64,000 nt of DNA from Pseudomonadota bacterium (lineage in GTDB: Bacteria > Myxococcota_A > Polyangia > Polyangiales > Polyangiaceae). The translations under genes and the position numbers were made by a program. The notes under the pieces were generated by a model. The model was not told the DNA's origin, searched no databases, and saw nothing but the letters and a program-made list of their open reading frames with translations. Positions 50,988 through 60,147 of this stretch are shown here, in pieces; positions within the stretch are counted from its first letter, which is position 1; each line of letters begins with the position of its first letter. The stretch covers positions 1 through 64,000 of the forward strand of contig JAFAER010000207.1 in NCBI GenBank assembly GCA_023423895.1, written 5' to 3'.

Positions 50988-52562
50988 TCAGCCCGTGTAC
51001 GACTCGTCCTGCTCGATGCGCGAGAGCACCCAGTCGAAGTCGCCGGTCGTGACCTTGACCTTGCAGTAGGTGCACTGCCCGACCATGTTGACGGAGAGCG
51101 GAGCGCCGCAGTTCGAGCACGCGAGATCGGTCCGCGTGGGGCCCTTCCTGTTCGTGCCGCGGATGAACGTCCAGTACTCGCTGTACGCGCGCGGCGCGGT
51201 GCGGCTGCCGGAGACGTGGCGGCCGTCGTCCGTGACGGTGTAATCGAGGCTCGTCGCGAACAGGCGGACCGTGACGGCGTCGTAGTACGCGTCCGAGGTG
51301 ACCTTCACGAGCTCGAGGTTCGTGATGCGCGCGCCTTCGGTGATGTTGCGAAGCCGCTGCGCGATGTACGCCGAGACCCAGTACTGCTGCGTCGTGAAGA
51401 GCGCGTCGCTCAGGAACGGGCGCATCCGGGCCAGGTCCCGGCCCGACCACGCGATCTGGAACTGCTGGAAGACCAGGCCGACGCGCGCCTGGAACTGCCC
51501 GACGTCGAACGCGGGATCTTTGGCGCGGAGCGCACCGATCGCGTTCGGCAGGTTCGCATCGCGGATCGTCGCGTCGGTGGTGCCACGCTCCTCCGCGCTC
51601 GACGTGAGGACCGGCGGCCGCTCCTCACGCTCGAGGAGCTCTGCGGTCTGTACGGTCCAGTCGAACGAGCCGTCGTTGACGACGCGCTGGCAGTGCTTGC
51701 ACGTCCCGCTGAAGAGGCTCTCCTGAGGCGCGCCACAGTTCGGACAGCCGAGGACGCGCACGCGATCCGGCGTGCGCGACTTCGCCGAGGGCCCGCGAAC
51801 GAGTGTCCAGTGCTCGACGGCGTAACAGCCGCGCCCAGCCTCCGTGTAGTTGCTCTCGAACTCGATCACGACGCGTGCGCCGGTCTGCGGCGTCGCGCTC
51901 GCTTCGAGGACGCGCATCGCGCCGACGATGACACCTTCGATCGGGCCGCGCGTACTGCTCTGGAGGTAGTGACCCGCCTGCGGCGAGAGATAAGCAGAGA
52001 GCCGGTTCAACGCGCCCATGCCGCGGGCGCGATGGACCTCGGCATAGAGCGAGTAGAGGAAGTCTTCGAAGACGATCCGCGAGAACGTCGGGTCGATGCT
52101 GCGGATGACGTCGAGCGAGACCGGCGGCGGCTCGTAGTCTTCGATGTGAGGCACGTAGGGTGGCTGCCAGCTCGCGACGCCGCTCCCACCGCCGCTGTCC
52201 CAGTCGCGCTGGTTGCCGCCCCAGACCTTCTTGAAGACGACGAATCCGACGACGATCAACGTGAGCGGGATTCCGATCACGGGATGCTCGAAGCAAAGCC
52301 AGACGAGCAGCTGCGCGATCGCGCCGCCGTCGCCCCCACCGCTGCTGCTGCCCCCGGACGAGCGGCTTCCGCCCGACGAACGCGAGCTTCCGCCGGAGTA
52401 GGAGCTTCCACCGCCGGGCCGGGCCGCCGCCGTGACGGCGACGAGCAAGAGCGCCACGAGGACGAGAAGGCCAACCAACGCAGCCGGGCCGAGCCACCGC
52501 GGGCGGCGCCCGGAGCGTCCGAACATGGCGCGAAGCTCGCCAGGGACGAGACGCGCGATCAT
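50988..52562 (-). CDS. Membrane protein with duplicated Tim44-like/zinc-ribbon modules
   Basis: 524 residues. A signal or anchor helix (25-46), a Gly/Ser-rich stretch and a second membrane helix (94-112) precede two copies of a Tim44-like domain (about 150-270 and 345-478), each followed by a zinc ribbon: C273, C276, C288, C291, and C482, C485, C497, C500 (CPNCGAP..CKHC; CSNCGAP..CTYC). Paired with the TPM-domain gene upstream by a four-base overlap. Tim44-like bacterial proteins bind membranes, and LemA/TPM pairs are involved in envelope maintenance, so an envelope role is inferred. Confidence 0.8.
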   Translation of the reverse strand: MIARLVPGELRAMFGRSGRRPRWLGPAALVGLLVLVALLLVAVTAAARPGGGSSYSGGSSRSSGGSRSSGGSSSGGGDGGAIAQLLVWLCFEHPVIGIPLTLIVVGFVVFKKVWGGNQRDWDSGGGSGVASWQPPYVPHIEDYEPPPVSLDVIRSIDPTFSRIVFEDFLYSLYAEVHRARGMGALNRLSAYLSPQAGHYLQSSTRGPIEGVIVGAMRVLEASATPQTGARVVIEFESNYTEAGRGCYAVEHWTLVRGPSAKSRTPDRVRVLGCPNCGAPQESLFSGTCKHCQRVVNDGSFDWTVQTAELLEREERPPVLTSSAEERGTTDATIRDANLPNAIGALRAKDPAFDVGQFQARVGLVFQQFQIAWSGRDLARMRPFLSDALFTTQQYWVSAYIAQRLRNITEGARITNLELVKVTSDAYYDAVTVRLFATSLDYTVTDDGRHVSGSRTAPRAYSEYWTFIRGTNRKGPTRTDLACSNCGAPLSVNMVGQCTYCKVKVTTGDFDWVLSRIEQDESYTG

Positions 52563-53182
52563 GCGACCCCCACTTCGTCGGGGAGCTCGTTCACGTCGTC
52601 GGCGCGTCGCGGCATCGACTTCGCCAGCGCCGGGCCGAGGGAGTCGAGCGCTGCGAGGAACGCATCGAAGTCGGGGACGGGCCGCTCGAGCGCCGCACGC
52701 ATGTTCGCGACCGCGACCTGGATCGTCGCCGCGTCGATGCCGACGTCGGCGACGACCGCGACGCGGTGCTCGAACAGCGCGACGAGGACGAGGATGCCGT
52801 TGCGTCCGCTCGTCCGCCCGATGCCCATGTCATGGAACGCCGTGGACGCAGCGCGCCGCGTCTCCTCCGTGCGGCGAGCCCCGGGCGTGAAGAGCCGGCG
52901 GAGAAACCAGACGTAGCGGCAGAGGAGTGCGCCGGCGGCGAACGAGACGGCGATGTCGACCGGGATCCACGTCGTCGCGAACTCGGTGTCGACGAACAGC
53001 ACCACGGCAAGGCTCGCCAGCGCGACCACGGCGCCGAACGCGAGATCGGCCTGCAGGTAGGAAAGGCCCGCCTGCCGGCGAACGGCCACGACGACCTCGG
53101 CCGAGGTCTGGCTCTCCACGCGCTTGATGGCAGCGCTCACCGCCTGCTTGGCGGCATCGTCGAAAAAGGCTCGGGTGGACAC
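52559..53182 (-). CDS. TPM-domain membrane protein
   Basis: 207 residues from GTG 53182. A TPM (TLP18.3-Psb32-MOLO-1) domain pattern is visible: QAVSAAIKRVESQTSAEVVVAVRRQAG and GILVLVALFEHRVAVVADVGID, split by two membrane helices (FGAVVALASLAVVLFV; WIPVDIAVSFAAGALL). Such proteins usually come with LemA or Tim44-like partners in envelope proteostasis units. The stop overlaps the Tim44-like start (ATGA). Confidence 0.85.
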   Translation of the reverse strand: MSTRAFFDDAAKQAVSAAIKRVESQTSAEVVVAVRRQAGLSYLQADLAFGAVVALASLAVVLFVDTEFATTWIPVDIAVSFAAGALLCRYVWFLRRLFTPGARRTEETRRAASTAFHDMGIGRTSGRNGILVLVALFEHRVAVVADVGIDAATIQVAVANMRAALERPVPDFDAFLAALDSLGPALAKSMPRRADDVNELPDEVGVA

Positions 53183-53236
53183 GGACGCCTTGCGAGCTTA
53201 AACCCACCTGCGCGCTTCGTCGCGAGAAAGTCGCCT

Positions 53237-53575
53237 TTGGATACGTCGCTTCTCGTCATCGTGGGCCTGGCTGGGGCCGCGTTCGCCGTGCTCTACGTGG
53301 CCGCTCGCCGTGCGGTCACGATCGCGGAGCTCTCCGTCGAGCAGGGGAGCGTCCGCGTGGTGCACGGCGGGATCGCCCCGCCGATCCTCGCCGACCTGCG
53401 CGACGTCGCGAAACGTCCGCCGATCGCCCGGCTGCGCGTCCGCATCATGCGTTCGTCGGGCCGTGCGGAGGTGGAGCTCAGCGGTGACGTCAGCGCCGAG
53501 CAGGCGCAGCGGATCCGGAACGTGATCGGCAGCGTTCCGCTCGCCCGCCTCGTGAACGCGCACCGAAAGCGTTAG
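53237..53575 (+). CDS. DUF3634-like small membrane protein
   Basis: 112 residues from TTG 53237 with one N-terminal helix (LLVIVGLAGAAFAVLYVAA), then VEQGSVRVVHGGIAPPILADLRDVA and a later QRIRNVIGSVPLARL, the pattern of DUF3634 proteins. The TTG has no strong Shine-Dalgarno, so the start is tentative. It is divergent from the TPM gene and its stop overlaps the convergent kinase stop by four bases. Confidence 0.6.
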   Translation: MDTSLLVIVGLAGAAFAVLYVAARRAVTIAELSVEQGSVRVVHGGIAPPILADLRDVAKRPPIARLRVRIMRSSGRAEVELSGDVSAEQAQRIRNVIGSVPLARLVNAHRKR

Positions 53576-55878
53576 CGACCACCGCCGCGTCGCAAGAGCA
53601 CGCCCGTGGCGGCGGCAGCGCGTGTGTGGACCTCCGCGCGTGCGCGCTCGAACCGCGGATCGTCGCGGATCGGATCGAGCGCAGGGCAGCGGTCGACCCA
53701 GGTCTCGTCGAAGAGCCCGTCGCGGACGGATGCTTCGACGGCACTCAGCGCATCGTCGCGGTCGCCGGTAGTGAGCATGAGCTCGGCACGCAGCTGTGCG
53801 AAGAACGAGCGCTGGCGCGGTGACGACCGCGGCGCGTGCATGCGGTCCTCGAGGAGCTGCTTCTCGACGAGGCCGGGCTCGCCGCGGAGATAGCCCGCGT
53901 AGGCGAGGGGGAACGCCTTGTTGGGGAAGGCGTCCGCGGCGAGCTCGTCGAGCACGCGCTTCCTCACGTCCGGATCGTCACGCCAGAGCGCGAGCCGGAT
54001 GCGCGTCAGCCAGTACGCGATCTTGCCAGCCGCCTCCTCGGGCACCTGGCGGAACGCGGCGTCGACGGCGTCCCACTCTCCGAGAAGCGCGCGCGCACGG
54101 ACGATCTGGTAGGGAAGAACGAGCTCGAGAAGCGGCTCGACGCGCATCGCGAGCTCGCCGTGCGCGATCCCTTCTTCGACCGCGCGCGTCTCCATGAGGA
54201 TACGGCTCGCGTGCTCGAGCGCGTCGACGTGGCCGGGCGCGAGGTCGAGCGCACGGCGGATCAGCGACGCGCCCTCGACGACGTGGCCCTCGCGAAGGCG
54301 CGCGACGCCGAGCGCGACGTGCGCGTCGGCAAGCGCCGGGGCCAAGAGGACGGCCCGCTCGGCGCGCACCCCTGCAGCCTCGCGCGCAGAGGCGGTGTCG
54401 GTCTCGGCGCCGGTCTCGCGGGAGAGGGCGAGCGCGAGCGCGGCGAGGATGCGCGGATCGTCCGGCGCCTTCGCGAGCGCGCGTTCGAGGAGCGCCACCG
54501 CCTCACCCGTCCGCCAGAACCGGTGGTAGGCGCGCCGTCCGCGTAGGTAGAGATCGACCGCCTCCGGAGCGGCTGCGAGGTGCACCGCGGGCGTGGGGAT
54601 ACGGGACCCCGAAATCGTCTCCGCGATGCGCTGGCCGGCGCTCGTCGCGATGGCGATCGCATCGCCTCGAGCGCCGTTGAATCGGCCCGCCCAGAGCGCG
54701 AAACCGTCGTGGGCGCCCACGAGCCGGATCGCGACCTCGATTCCCGTCGGCGATGTGGTGAGTGAGCCGGAGACGATGGCGTCGACACCGAGCTCCCGAC
54801 CGGCGTCCTGCGGCTCGCGGTTCTGGAGATCGGCAGGGGCGGCGCGGACCCGCACGGACGCCCCCGCAAGCGCGTCGATCAGCGCTTCGGTGATGCCCGT
54901 CGAGAGATAGTCGTCGTCGGAAGAGCCGGCATGCCGCAGGCGGATGACGGCGAGGCTCTGCCGCGCGGGCAGCGGGGTGGGGACGATGCTGCGGAACGAG
55001 ATGCTGTCGTCGACCAGCGTCGGCGTAGTCGGCATCACGATGCCGGAGAGCTTGGTCGCGACCGCATCCGCGCTGGGGAGGCGATCGTTCGGGTCTTTGG
55101 CGAGGGCCGCGAAAAGGATCGCGACGACCGACGGCGGCAGCTCGGGGACGAGCTCGCGAGGATCGCGCGGCGGCTTCAAGATGCGCGCCGTCGCGATCGC
55201 GAGCTCGGTCGTGCCGACCCATGGAAGCTCGCCGGTCAGCATCTCGTACAGCACGAGGCCGAGCGCGTAGACGTCGGCTCGGGCGTCTATCTTGTCTGGC
55301 GTCTCGAGCTGTTCGGGCGCCATGTATGCGGGCGTCCCGATGATCCGCCGACCACCGCCTTCGGCGGCCAGTGCCTCCTCGGCGATCGCGATCCCGAAAT
55401 CGGTGACGACGACGCGTCCCTGGCGCGAGATGAGGACGTTGTCTGGCTTGAGATCGCGATGCACTACGCCAGCCTCGTGCGCCGCGCCGAGCCCGCGTGC
55501 GATCTCGAGCGCGATCTCCACGCTACGTTCCAGGGGCAGCCGCTTCTTGTAGGCGAGGTGTTGCGCGAGCGACTCGCCGTGCACGAGCTCCATCGTGAGG
55601 AACGCGACGGCTCCGTGGGCGCCGATGTCGAACGTCCGCGCGATGTTCTTGTGCGTGACGCGGCGCGCGAGCTTCACCTCCCGACGGAAGCGCGCGAGCG
55701 CCTGTGGATCGTGCGACAGCTCTCCGCGCAAGATCTTGAGCGCCACGAGCTCGTCGAGCTCGCGGTCGCGGGCGCGATAGACGGTTCCCATTCCCCCGGA
55801 CCCGATCAGCCCGAGGATCTCGTATCGGCCTGCGACGACCTCGGAGGCGATGTCCGCGCTCGCGGTGAGGGCTGGCAC
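53572..55878 (-). CDS. Serine/threonine protein kinase with TolB-like and TPR domains
   Basis: 768 residues from GTG 55878. Kinase domain residues about 18-275: LIGSGGMGTVYRA, LVALKIL, HRDLKPDNVLIS, DFGIA and GTPAYMAPEQLE, all active-site residues intact. A TolB/FlgO-like domain follows (AVIRLRHAGSSDDDYLSTGITEALIDAL, about 310-430), then TPR-type helical repeats to the end. No transmembrane segment is obvious, so it is probably cytosolic. This architecture is common in myxobacteria. Confidence 0.93.
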   Translation of the reverse strand: MPALTASADIASEVVAGRYEILGLIGSGGMGTVYRARDRELDELVALKILRGELSHDPQALARFRREVKLARRVTHKNIARTFDIGAHGAVAFLTMELVHGESLAQHLAYKKRLPLERSVEIALEIARGLGAAHEAGVVHRDLKPDNVLISRQGRVVVTDFGIAIAEEALAAEGGGRRIIGTPAYMAPEQLETPDKIDARADVYALGLVLYEMLTGELPWVGTTELAIATARILKPPRDPRELVPELPPSVVAILFAALAKDPNDRLPSADAVATKLSGIVMPTTPTLVDDSISFRSIVPTPLPARQSLAVIRLRHAGSSDDDYLSTGITEALIDALAGASVRVRAAPADLQNREPQDAGRELGVDAIVSGSLTTSPTGIEVAIRLVGAHDGFALWAGRFNGARGDAIAIATSAGQRIAETISGSRIPTPAVHLAAAPEAVDLYLRGRRAYHRFWRTGEAVALLERALAKAPDDPRILAALALALSRETGAETDTASAREAAGVRAERAVLLAPALADAHVALGVARLREGHVVEGASLIRRALDLAPGHVDALEHASRILMETRAVEEGIAHGELAMRVEPLLELVLPYQIVRARALLGEWDAVDAAFRQVPEEAAGKIAYWLTRIRLALWRDDPDVRKRVLDELAADAFPNKAFPLAYAGYLRGEPGLVEKQLLEDRMHAPRSSPRQRSFFAQLRAELMLTTGDRDDALSAVEASVRDGLFDETWVDRCPALDPIRDDPRFERARAEVHTRAAAATGVLLRRGGGR

Positions 55879-55955
55879 GCGATCGAGGATACCACCCCCC
55901 CGGTCGAGCGTCCTTTCAGTGCACGGTGGATCCTGCTCGCCCCCACGATGATCGC

Positions 55956-56087
55956 GTGCTTCGCCCCTTCGCTTTCATCGTCCTGGTATGCGCCAGCTGC
56001 GCGTCCACGCGGACGGCCGATTCTTCTCCGGCTGAAAGCGCCGGCGCTGGAGCCGCTCGCGAAGTGACCGGCGCTTACCTCAATTGA
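55956..56087 (+). CDS. Putative small lipoprotein, 43 residues
   Basis: GTG 55956 opens VLRPFAFIVLVCASCAS, a short hydrophobic signal with a lipobox-like CASC, followed by an Ala/Ser-rich tail (TRTADSSPAESAGAGAAREV) and a TGA at 56085. No Shine-Dalgarno is near; GTG 55926 is an in-frame alternative. It overlaps the convergent 56080 gene by eight bases at the 3' end. It could be an entericidin-like lipopeptide or a chance frame. Confidence 0.4.
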   Translation: MLRPFAFIVLVCASCASTRTADSSPAESAGAGAAREVTGAYLN

Positions 56088-58092
56088 CGTTGCCCTCGCG
56101 CTTGCAGACGGCCGAACAGCCGTCGTTCGAGCTCGTGTTTCCGTCGTCGCATTCCTCGCCGAAGAAGACGTCCACCTTGCCGTCGCCGCACCGCGGACCC
56201 GCGGCCTTGCAGCCCGGCAGGCAGCTCCCCGGTCCGTAGCCGCCGTTCTCCGGACCGAGGTCGCAGACCTCACCCGCGTCCGTCTGGACGATGCCGTCGC
56301 CGCAATACCCGCCGCGCGAGCGGCAGTCGAACGAGCACTTGCCGTAGGCAGGCGGTCGGCTCGCGCCGCCATCCCCGGCGCCGGCGCCGGCGTCGGACGA
56401 CGGGCCGTTGTCGTCGTTGTTCGCGCCGTCGTCGCAGACCTCGAACTTCGTCTTGACGCCGTCGCCGCACTTCGGGACGCACGTGGTCTTCTTCTGCTCG
56501 AAGCCGCGCAGCGTGAGCTTGTAGTTCGACTGCGTGCGGTTGCGCTCCGCCTGGAAGACGACGATCTCGTAGAGCTTGCCGTCTTCGAGCCCGAGGTTCG
56601 TGGCGTTCGCGGCGTTGATCGTGATGCTGGCCGCCTGCTTGCCGTGGATGCCGCCGATGTCGACCGCGAGCCGCCCGTTGATGAAGACGAAGACGTCGTC
56701 GTCACCGGTGAACTCGAGGACGGGCGGCGTCGCCGACGCGCGGTAGGTGAACCAGTACTTCACCTCGCTCGTGAAGTGGAAGTTGTGGTTCGGCGAGGCG
56801 CCCTGATTGCCGAACAGCTCGTTGTCGATGGGGAAGAAGCCGCCGCGCGCGACGTAGGGCTGATGCGCGTCGCTGTCGAACACGTAGCTGTCGTCCGGCT
56901 GGCGGACGAGGCGCAACGTCTTCACGACGGTCTGGTTCACGTTCGGGGTGTCTCGGTACCACTGCGCGAAGCCCGCAGCGCCGCCGCGGATGCAGTCGTT
57001 TCCGTTGACGCCGTTGCCCACGTAGACCGGCTTGCCCTGCGCATCGAGCTGCGTCGTGAAGCGCGGGCCGAGCATTCCCTGGACGACGCCGCTGCCGCTG
57101 TCCGGGCACGAGGGGCTCATCGTGCTCTTCTCGAAGTCGGGATGACGCGAGCCGCTCGCGTCGTTGAACCCGCGGAAGTCGCGGATGACGAGCGGAAGAT
57201 CGAGGACCTCTGGGAGTGCCTGCGCGACGTCGGTGCACTCGAAGCCGGGCTCCTTCGTGCACGTGCTGCTGCAGCCGTCACCGTCGCGCTTGTTTCCGTC
57301 GTCGCAGGCCTCGCCCGGGAACACGAGCCCGTCGCCGCACACGCCCTGGCAAGCTCCGACGGTCACGACTCCGCCCGCTTCCGTCGTGCAGGTGGGCTCC
57401 CGCTTGCACGTCGACGAGCAGCCGTCGTACGGCATGCGCGCGCCGTCGTCGCACTGTTCGGTGCCCTCGATGACGCCGTCGCCGCATGTCGTCGGCAGAC
57501 AGGACGCGTTCGGGGTCGGGCACTTCCACCCTTCTTGCAGCACGCACGTCGACGAGCAGCCGTCGTTTCCGCCGTCGCCGCCCACGCCGTCATCGCACTC
57601 CTCGTCGCCAGCGACGAGCCCATCACCGCACTGCGCGGCGAAGCAGGCGGCGCCGGCGAACGGGCAGATCCAGCCGTCCTCCACGGTGCAGGTCGCGCTG
57701 CAGCCGTCGTTCGGGGTGCTGTTCGCGTCGTCACATTGCTCGGCTCCCTGGATGAAGCCGTCGCCGCAAGCCGCCGCCGGTCCACACGGCGCACCCGGCA
57801 CCGGACACGCGAAGCCAGGCTCGCGTTCGCACGTGGCGCTGCAACCGTCGCCTGCGGTCACGTTCCCGTCGTCACAGCCCTCGCCTGGCTGGAGCTTGCC
57901 GTCGCCGCACACGGACGGCTCGCTCGCGTCGACGGAGATGCCCCCGTCGCCGACGGGAAAGCTCCCGGAAGACGAGGCGGCCGCGTCGTCCTCGGCGTTG
58001 TCGAACGTGCTCTCCGTCGAGTCCCCGCACCCCGCAAAGACGCCGAGCGCAACGAAGAACGCGAACGATCCCCCACCAAACCAGCGACGCAT
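56080..58092 (-). CDS. Fibro-slime-domain protein with DUF4215 Cys-rich repeats
   Basis: About 670 residues. A lipoprotein signal (FVALGVFAGC) and five DUF4215-type repeats (CGDGxxxGxExCDDGNxxxxDGCSxxC) come first. A fibro-slime domain follows (residues about 300-510: DFRGFNDASGSRHPDFE ... YWFTYRASATPPVLEFTGDDDVFVFINGRLAVDIGGIHGKQ), then three more DUF4215-type repeats. These proteins belong to the extracellular matrix or surface of fruiting-body-forming bacteria. ATG 58092 has GGAGG eight bases upstream, better than the TTG at 58098. Confidence 0.93.
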   Translation of the reverse strand: MRRWFGGGSFAFFVALGVFAGCGDSTESTFDNAEDDAAASSSGSFPVGDGGISVDASEPSVCGDGKLQPGEGCDDGNVTAGDGCSATCEREPGFACPVPGAPCGPAAACGDGFIQGAEQCDDANSTPNDGCSATCTVEDGWICPFAGAACFAAQCGDGLVAGDEECDDGVGGDGGNDGCSSTCVLQEGWKCPTPNASCLPTTCGDGVIEGTEQCDDGARMPYDGCSSTCKREPTCTTEAGGVVTVGACQGVCGDGLVFPGEACDDGNKRDGDGCSSTCTKEPGFECTDVAQALPEVLDLPLVIRDFRGFNDASGSRHPDFEKSTMSPSCPDSGSGVVQGMLGPRFTTQLDAQGKPVYVGNGVNGNDCIRGGAAGFAQWYRDTPNVNQTVVKTLRLVRQPDDSYVFDSDAHQPYVARGGFFPIDNELFGNQGASPNHNFHFTSEVKYWFTYRASATPPVLEFTGDDDVFVFINGRLAVDIGGIHGKQAASITINAANATNLGLEDGKLYEIVVFQAERNRTQSNYKLTLRGFEQKKTTCVPKCGDGVKTKFEVCDDGANNDDNGPSSDAGAGAGDGGASRPPAYGKCSFDCRSRGGYCGDGIVQTDAGEVCDLGPENGGYGPGSCLPGCKAAGPRCGDGKVDVFFGEECDDGNTSSNDGCSAVCKREGNVN

Positions 58093-58393
58093 GAACAAGT
58101 CCTCCTGGCGCTCCGCGTGGGAATCACCCAGCGTCGACTAAACCAGAGCGGCCCGAGCGCCTTCAAGAGGTCTCGTTATCAGGAGCGAAGTCTTGGGCGT
58201 GCCACGCTCACGCGCGACCACCTCCGGCGATGCCGTCGCCATGTTGCCTCGCGTCCGCTGCAGCCTCGCGTCGGCGTCCGCGTCCGCGTCCGCGGCTCGT
58301 TCTCGTTGTCGTTCCTCGCGTCGGCGTCCGCGTCCGCGTCCGCGGCTCGTTCTCGTTGTCGTTCCGCGCGTGCTGCGTCCGCCGCTGCCCCGT
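58093..58393. other. 301-base interval with 50-bp tandem duplication
   Basis: Between the fibro-slime gene start and the deformylase stop. It holds a perfect 50-bp tandem repeat (58264-58363). I see no promoter or gene. Confidence 0.6.
58264..58363. repeat. Perfect 50-bp tandem duplication
   Basis: Two identical adjacent 50-base units (58264-58313, 58314-58363), each itself containing GTCCGC triplets. The duplication must be recent because no base differs. It lies 31 bases downstream of the deformylase stop on that gene's strand. Confidence 0.97.
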
Positions 58394-59143
58394 CTACAGA
58401 CCGAGCATCCGGCGGATCTCGGCGATCGGCTTGCCCGCGTAGTGTGCCTTCGCGTGCTCTGCGGTCGCGAACGAGCGCGTCTTCATCCGATCGATGTAGA
58501 GCGTGCCGTCGAGGTGGTCGACCTCGTGCTGGAGGATGCGCGCCGGCCAGCCGCGGACGCGCCACGTCTGCGGCTGCGCGTTTTCGTCGAGGCCCGTCAC
58601 CTCGACCTCCGAGCTCCGCTCGACGAGGCCGACGAACCCTTTCACGCTGAGGCAGCCCTCGAAGAACATCGCGCGCTCCTCGCCGATGGGCTTCAGCACC
58701 GGGTTGAAGAACACGCGCGTGGGGAAGGGCGCGCGCTCGCGCTCCTTGCGTTCCTCGTCGGTCAGGTTGCGCTGGAGCTCCTCGCGGTCCTCGAGCACGA
58801 TCACGCGCAGGGGCACGCCGATCTGCGGCGCGGCGAGCCCGACGCCGGGCGCTGCCCGCATCGTCGCGATCATCGTGGAGACGAGATCACCCATCTCCTT
58901 CGTCGCGATCTGCTCGGGCGCGACTTCCTGAGCACGGGAGCGAAGACCGGGAGCGCCGGTCTGGACGATGGGGGGCACGTTCATGGTCTTGCTGGGAGCG
59001 CCCGCGGCAGGTGGCGCGGACGCGGCGACCGCCGGAGACGAAGGCTCCGGCGTCGTCGAGCGTGAGCCCGCGCACGCGAGCGACAGGAGAGAGAGCGTGA
59101 CGGAAGCAGCGGCGAGCGCACGCGAGCGCATGCGCGGCACCAT
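58394..59143 (-). CDS. Exported peptide deformylase-like protein
   Basis: 249 residues. The deformylase core (about 58-245) is complete: motif 1 GVGLAAPQ (100-107), motif 2 EGCLS with C164, motif 3 HEVDH with H206, E207, H210, the metal ligands and general base. The N-terminus is a signal sequence (AAASVTLSLLSLACAG) with an imperfect lipobox and a Pro/Ala-rich linker. Cytosolic deformylases have no such leader, so this is a paralogue targeted to the envelope. It follows the HEAT gene by 32 bases. Confidence 0.88.
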   Translation of the reverse strand: MVPRMRSRALAAASVTLSLLSLACAGSRSTTPEPSSPAVAASAPPAAGAPSKTMNVPPIVQTGAPGLRSRAQEVAPEQIATKEMGDLVSTMIATMRAAPGVGLAAPQIGVPLRVIVLEDREELQRNLTDEERKERERAPFPTRVFFNPVLKPIGEERAMFFEGCLSVKGFVGLVERSSEVEVTGLDENAQPQTWRVRGWPARILQHEVDHLDGTLYIDRMKTRSFATAEHAKAHYAGKPIAEIRRMLGL

Positions 59144-59175
59144 AACAGAGCCGCGCGTGCGCGAATGCCCGCGCT

Positions 59176-60147
59176 TCAGTTCGAGCTGCGCGACGGATTG
59201 CGCGCGAAGCGCTCCGCGAGGGCGTCGAGCGCCTTGGCCGTCTCCGCCGACGCGCCCTTCTTGGCCTCGGCGATCAGCGCAGGCGTCGCGGGAGCGTCGA
59301 CGACCATGAGCGCATTCGAAGCCGCGTACCGGGCCTCGCCGTCGCGCCGGACGTAAGCGTCGACGAGAGCACGCGCGGCGGTCTCGCGGATGCGCGCTTC
59401 TTCGGTCTTGTCGGCGAGCGTCTTCCACGCCCACGCGTTGCCGGCGCGGCCGAGCGAGCGCGCAGCCGCACGGGCGACGGACTCGTCGCTCGTCGCGCGC
59501 AGGTGCGAGGCGATCGCCTCGGTGACGCGGACTCGTCGGCAGTCACCCATGCCTGCGAGGATCGCGCGCGTGCGATCTCCCTTCGACCTTTCGAGCGCCG
59601 TCAGGAGATGGGTGGCGGCTTCGTCGGTCCCGATGCGGGCGACCGCCTCGGCTACCGTGCGCGTCGTCTCGGCGTCCTCCGCCGAATCGCCGAGGATCGA
59701 CGTCAGGACCGGCAGCGCACGCGGGTCCTTGAGCAGGCCCACGGCCTCGATCAGGTCACGCCGCACGCCGGGCGCCGAGGCCGCCGGGACACCGCGCGGC
59801 GCCTCGACCGCGAGCATCTCGAGCATCGGCATCAGCGCGCTCGGACCGAGCTTGGCGAGGTAGAGCGCGATCGGTGCCTTGCGTCCGCGGGCACGCGCGT
59901 CGGCATCGGCGGCATGGGAGACGATACCGCTGACCGCGACGAACGCGCGCGGATCGATCGCGCGCGCCTTCGCGACGTCTTTCTGGAGGTCGGGAAGCGG
60001 CTTCGAAGGCATCCGGAACACGGCCGTCTGGGCGTCGATCGGCGCTGCATGAGCGGCGCTTGCGGTCATGGTGGCGCCCAGAAGGAGCGCGCCGAGGGTG
60101 AGGGAGAGAACCGGCTTCTTCATCGTGATCTTCCTCGTCGTCCTCAT
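59176..60147 (-). CDS. Exported HEAT-repeat protein
   Basis: 323 residues. A Sec signal peptide (SLTLGALLLGATMTASAAHAAP) is followed by about eight HEAT-like alpha hairpins with typical spacing: DLIEAVGLLKDPRALPVLTSIL, EAVARIGTDEAATHLLTAL, RVRVTEAIASHLRATSDESV, AAARSLGRAGNAWAWKTLA. Such repeats are protein-binding scaffolds. ATG 60147 overlaps the deiminase stop (ATGA) with GGAG eight bases upstream; ATG 60123 is the alternative. Co-transcribed with the deiminase and probably the deformylase. Confidence 0.82.
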   Translation of the reverse strand: MRTTRKITMKKPVLSLTLGALLLGATMTASAAHAAPIDAQTAVFRMPSKPLPDLQKDVAKARAIDPRAFVAVSGIVSHAADADARARGRKAPIALYLAKLGPSALMPMLEMLAVEAPRGVPAASAPGVRRDLIEAVGLLKDPRALPVLTSILGDSAEDAETTRTVAEAVARIGTDEAATHLLTALERSKGDRTRAILAGMGDCRRVRVTEAIASHLRATSDESVARAAARSLGRAGNAWAWKTLADKTEEARIRETAARALVDAYVRRDGEARYAASNALMVVDAPATPALIAEAKKGASAETAKALDALAERFARNPSRSSN

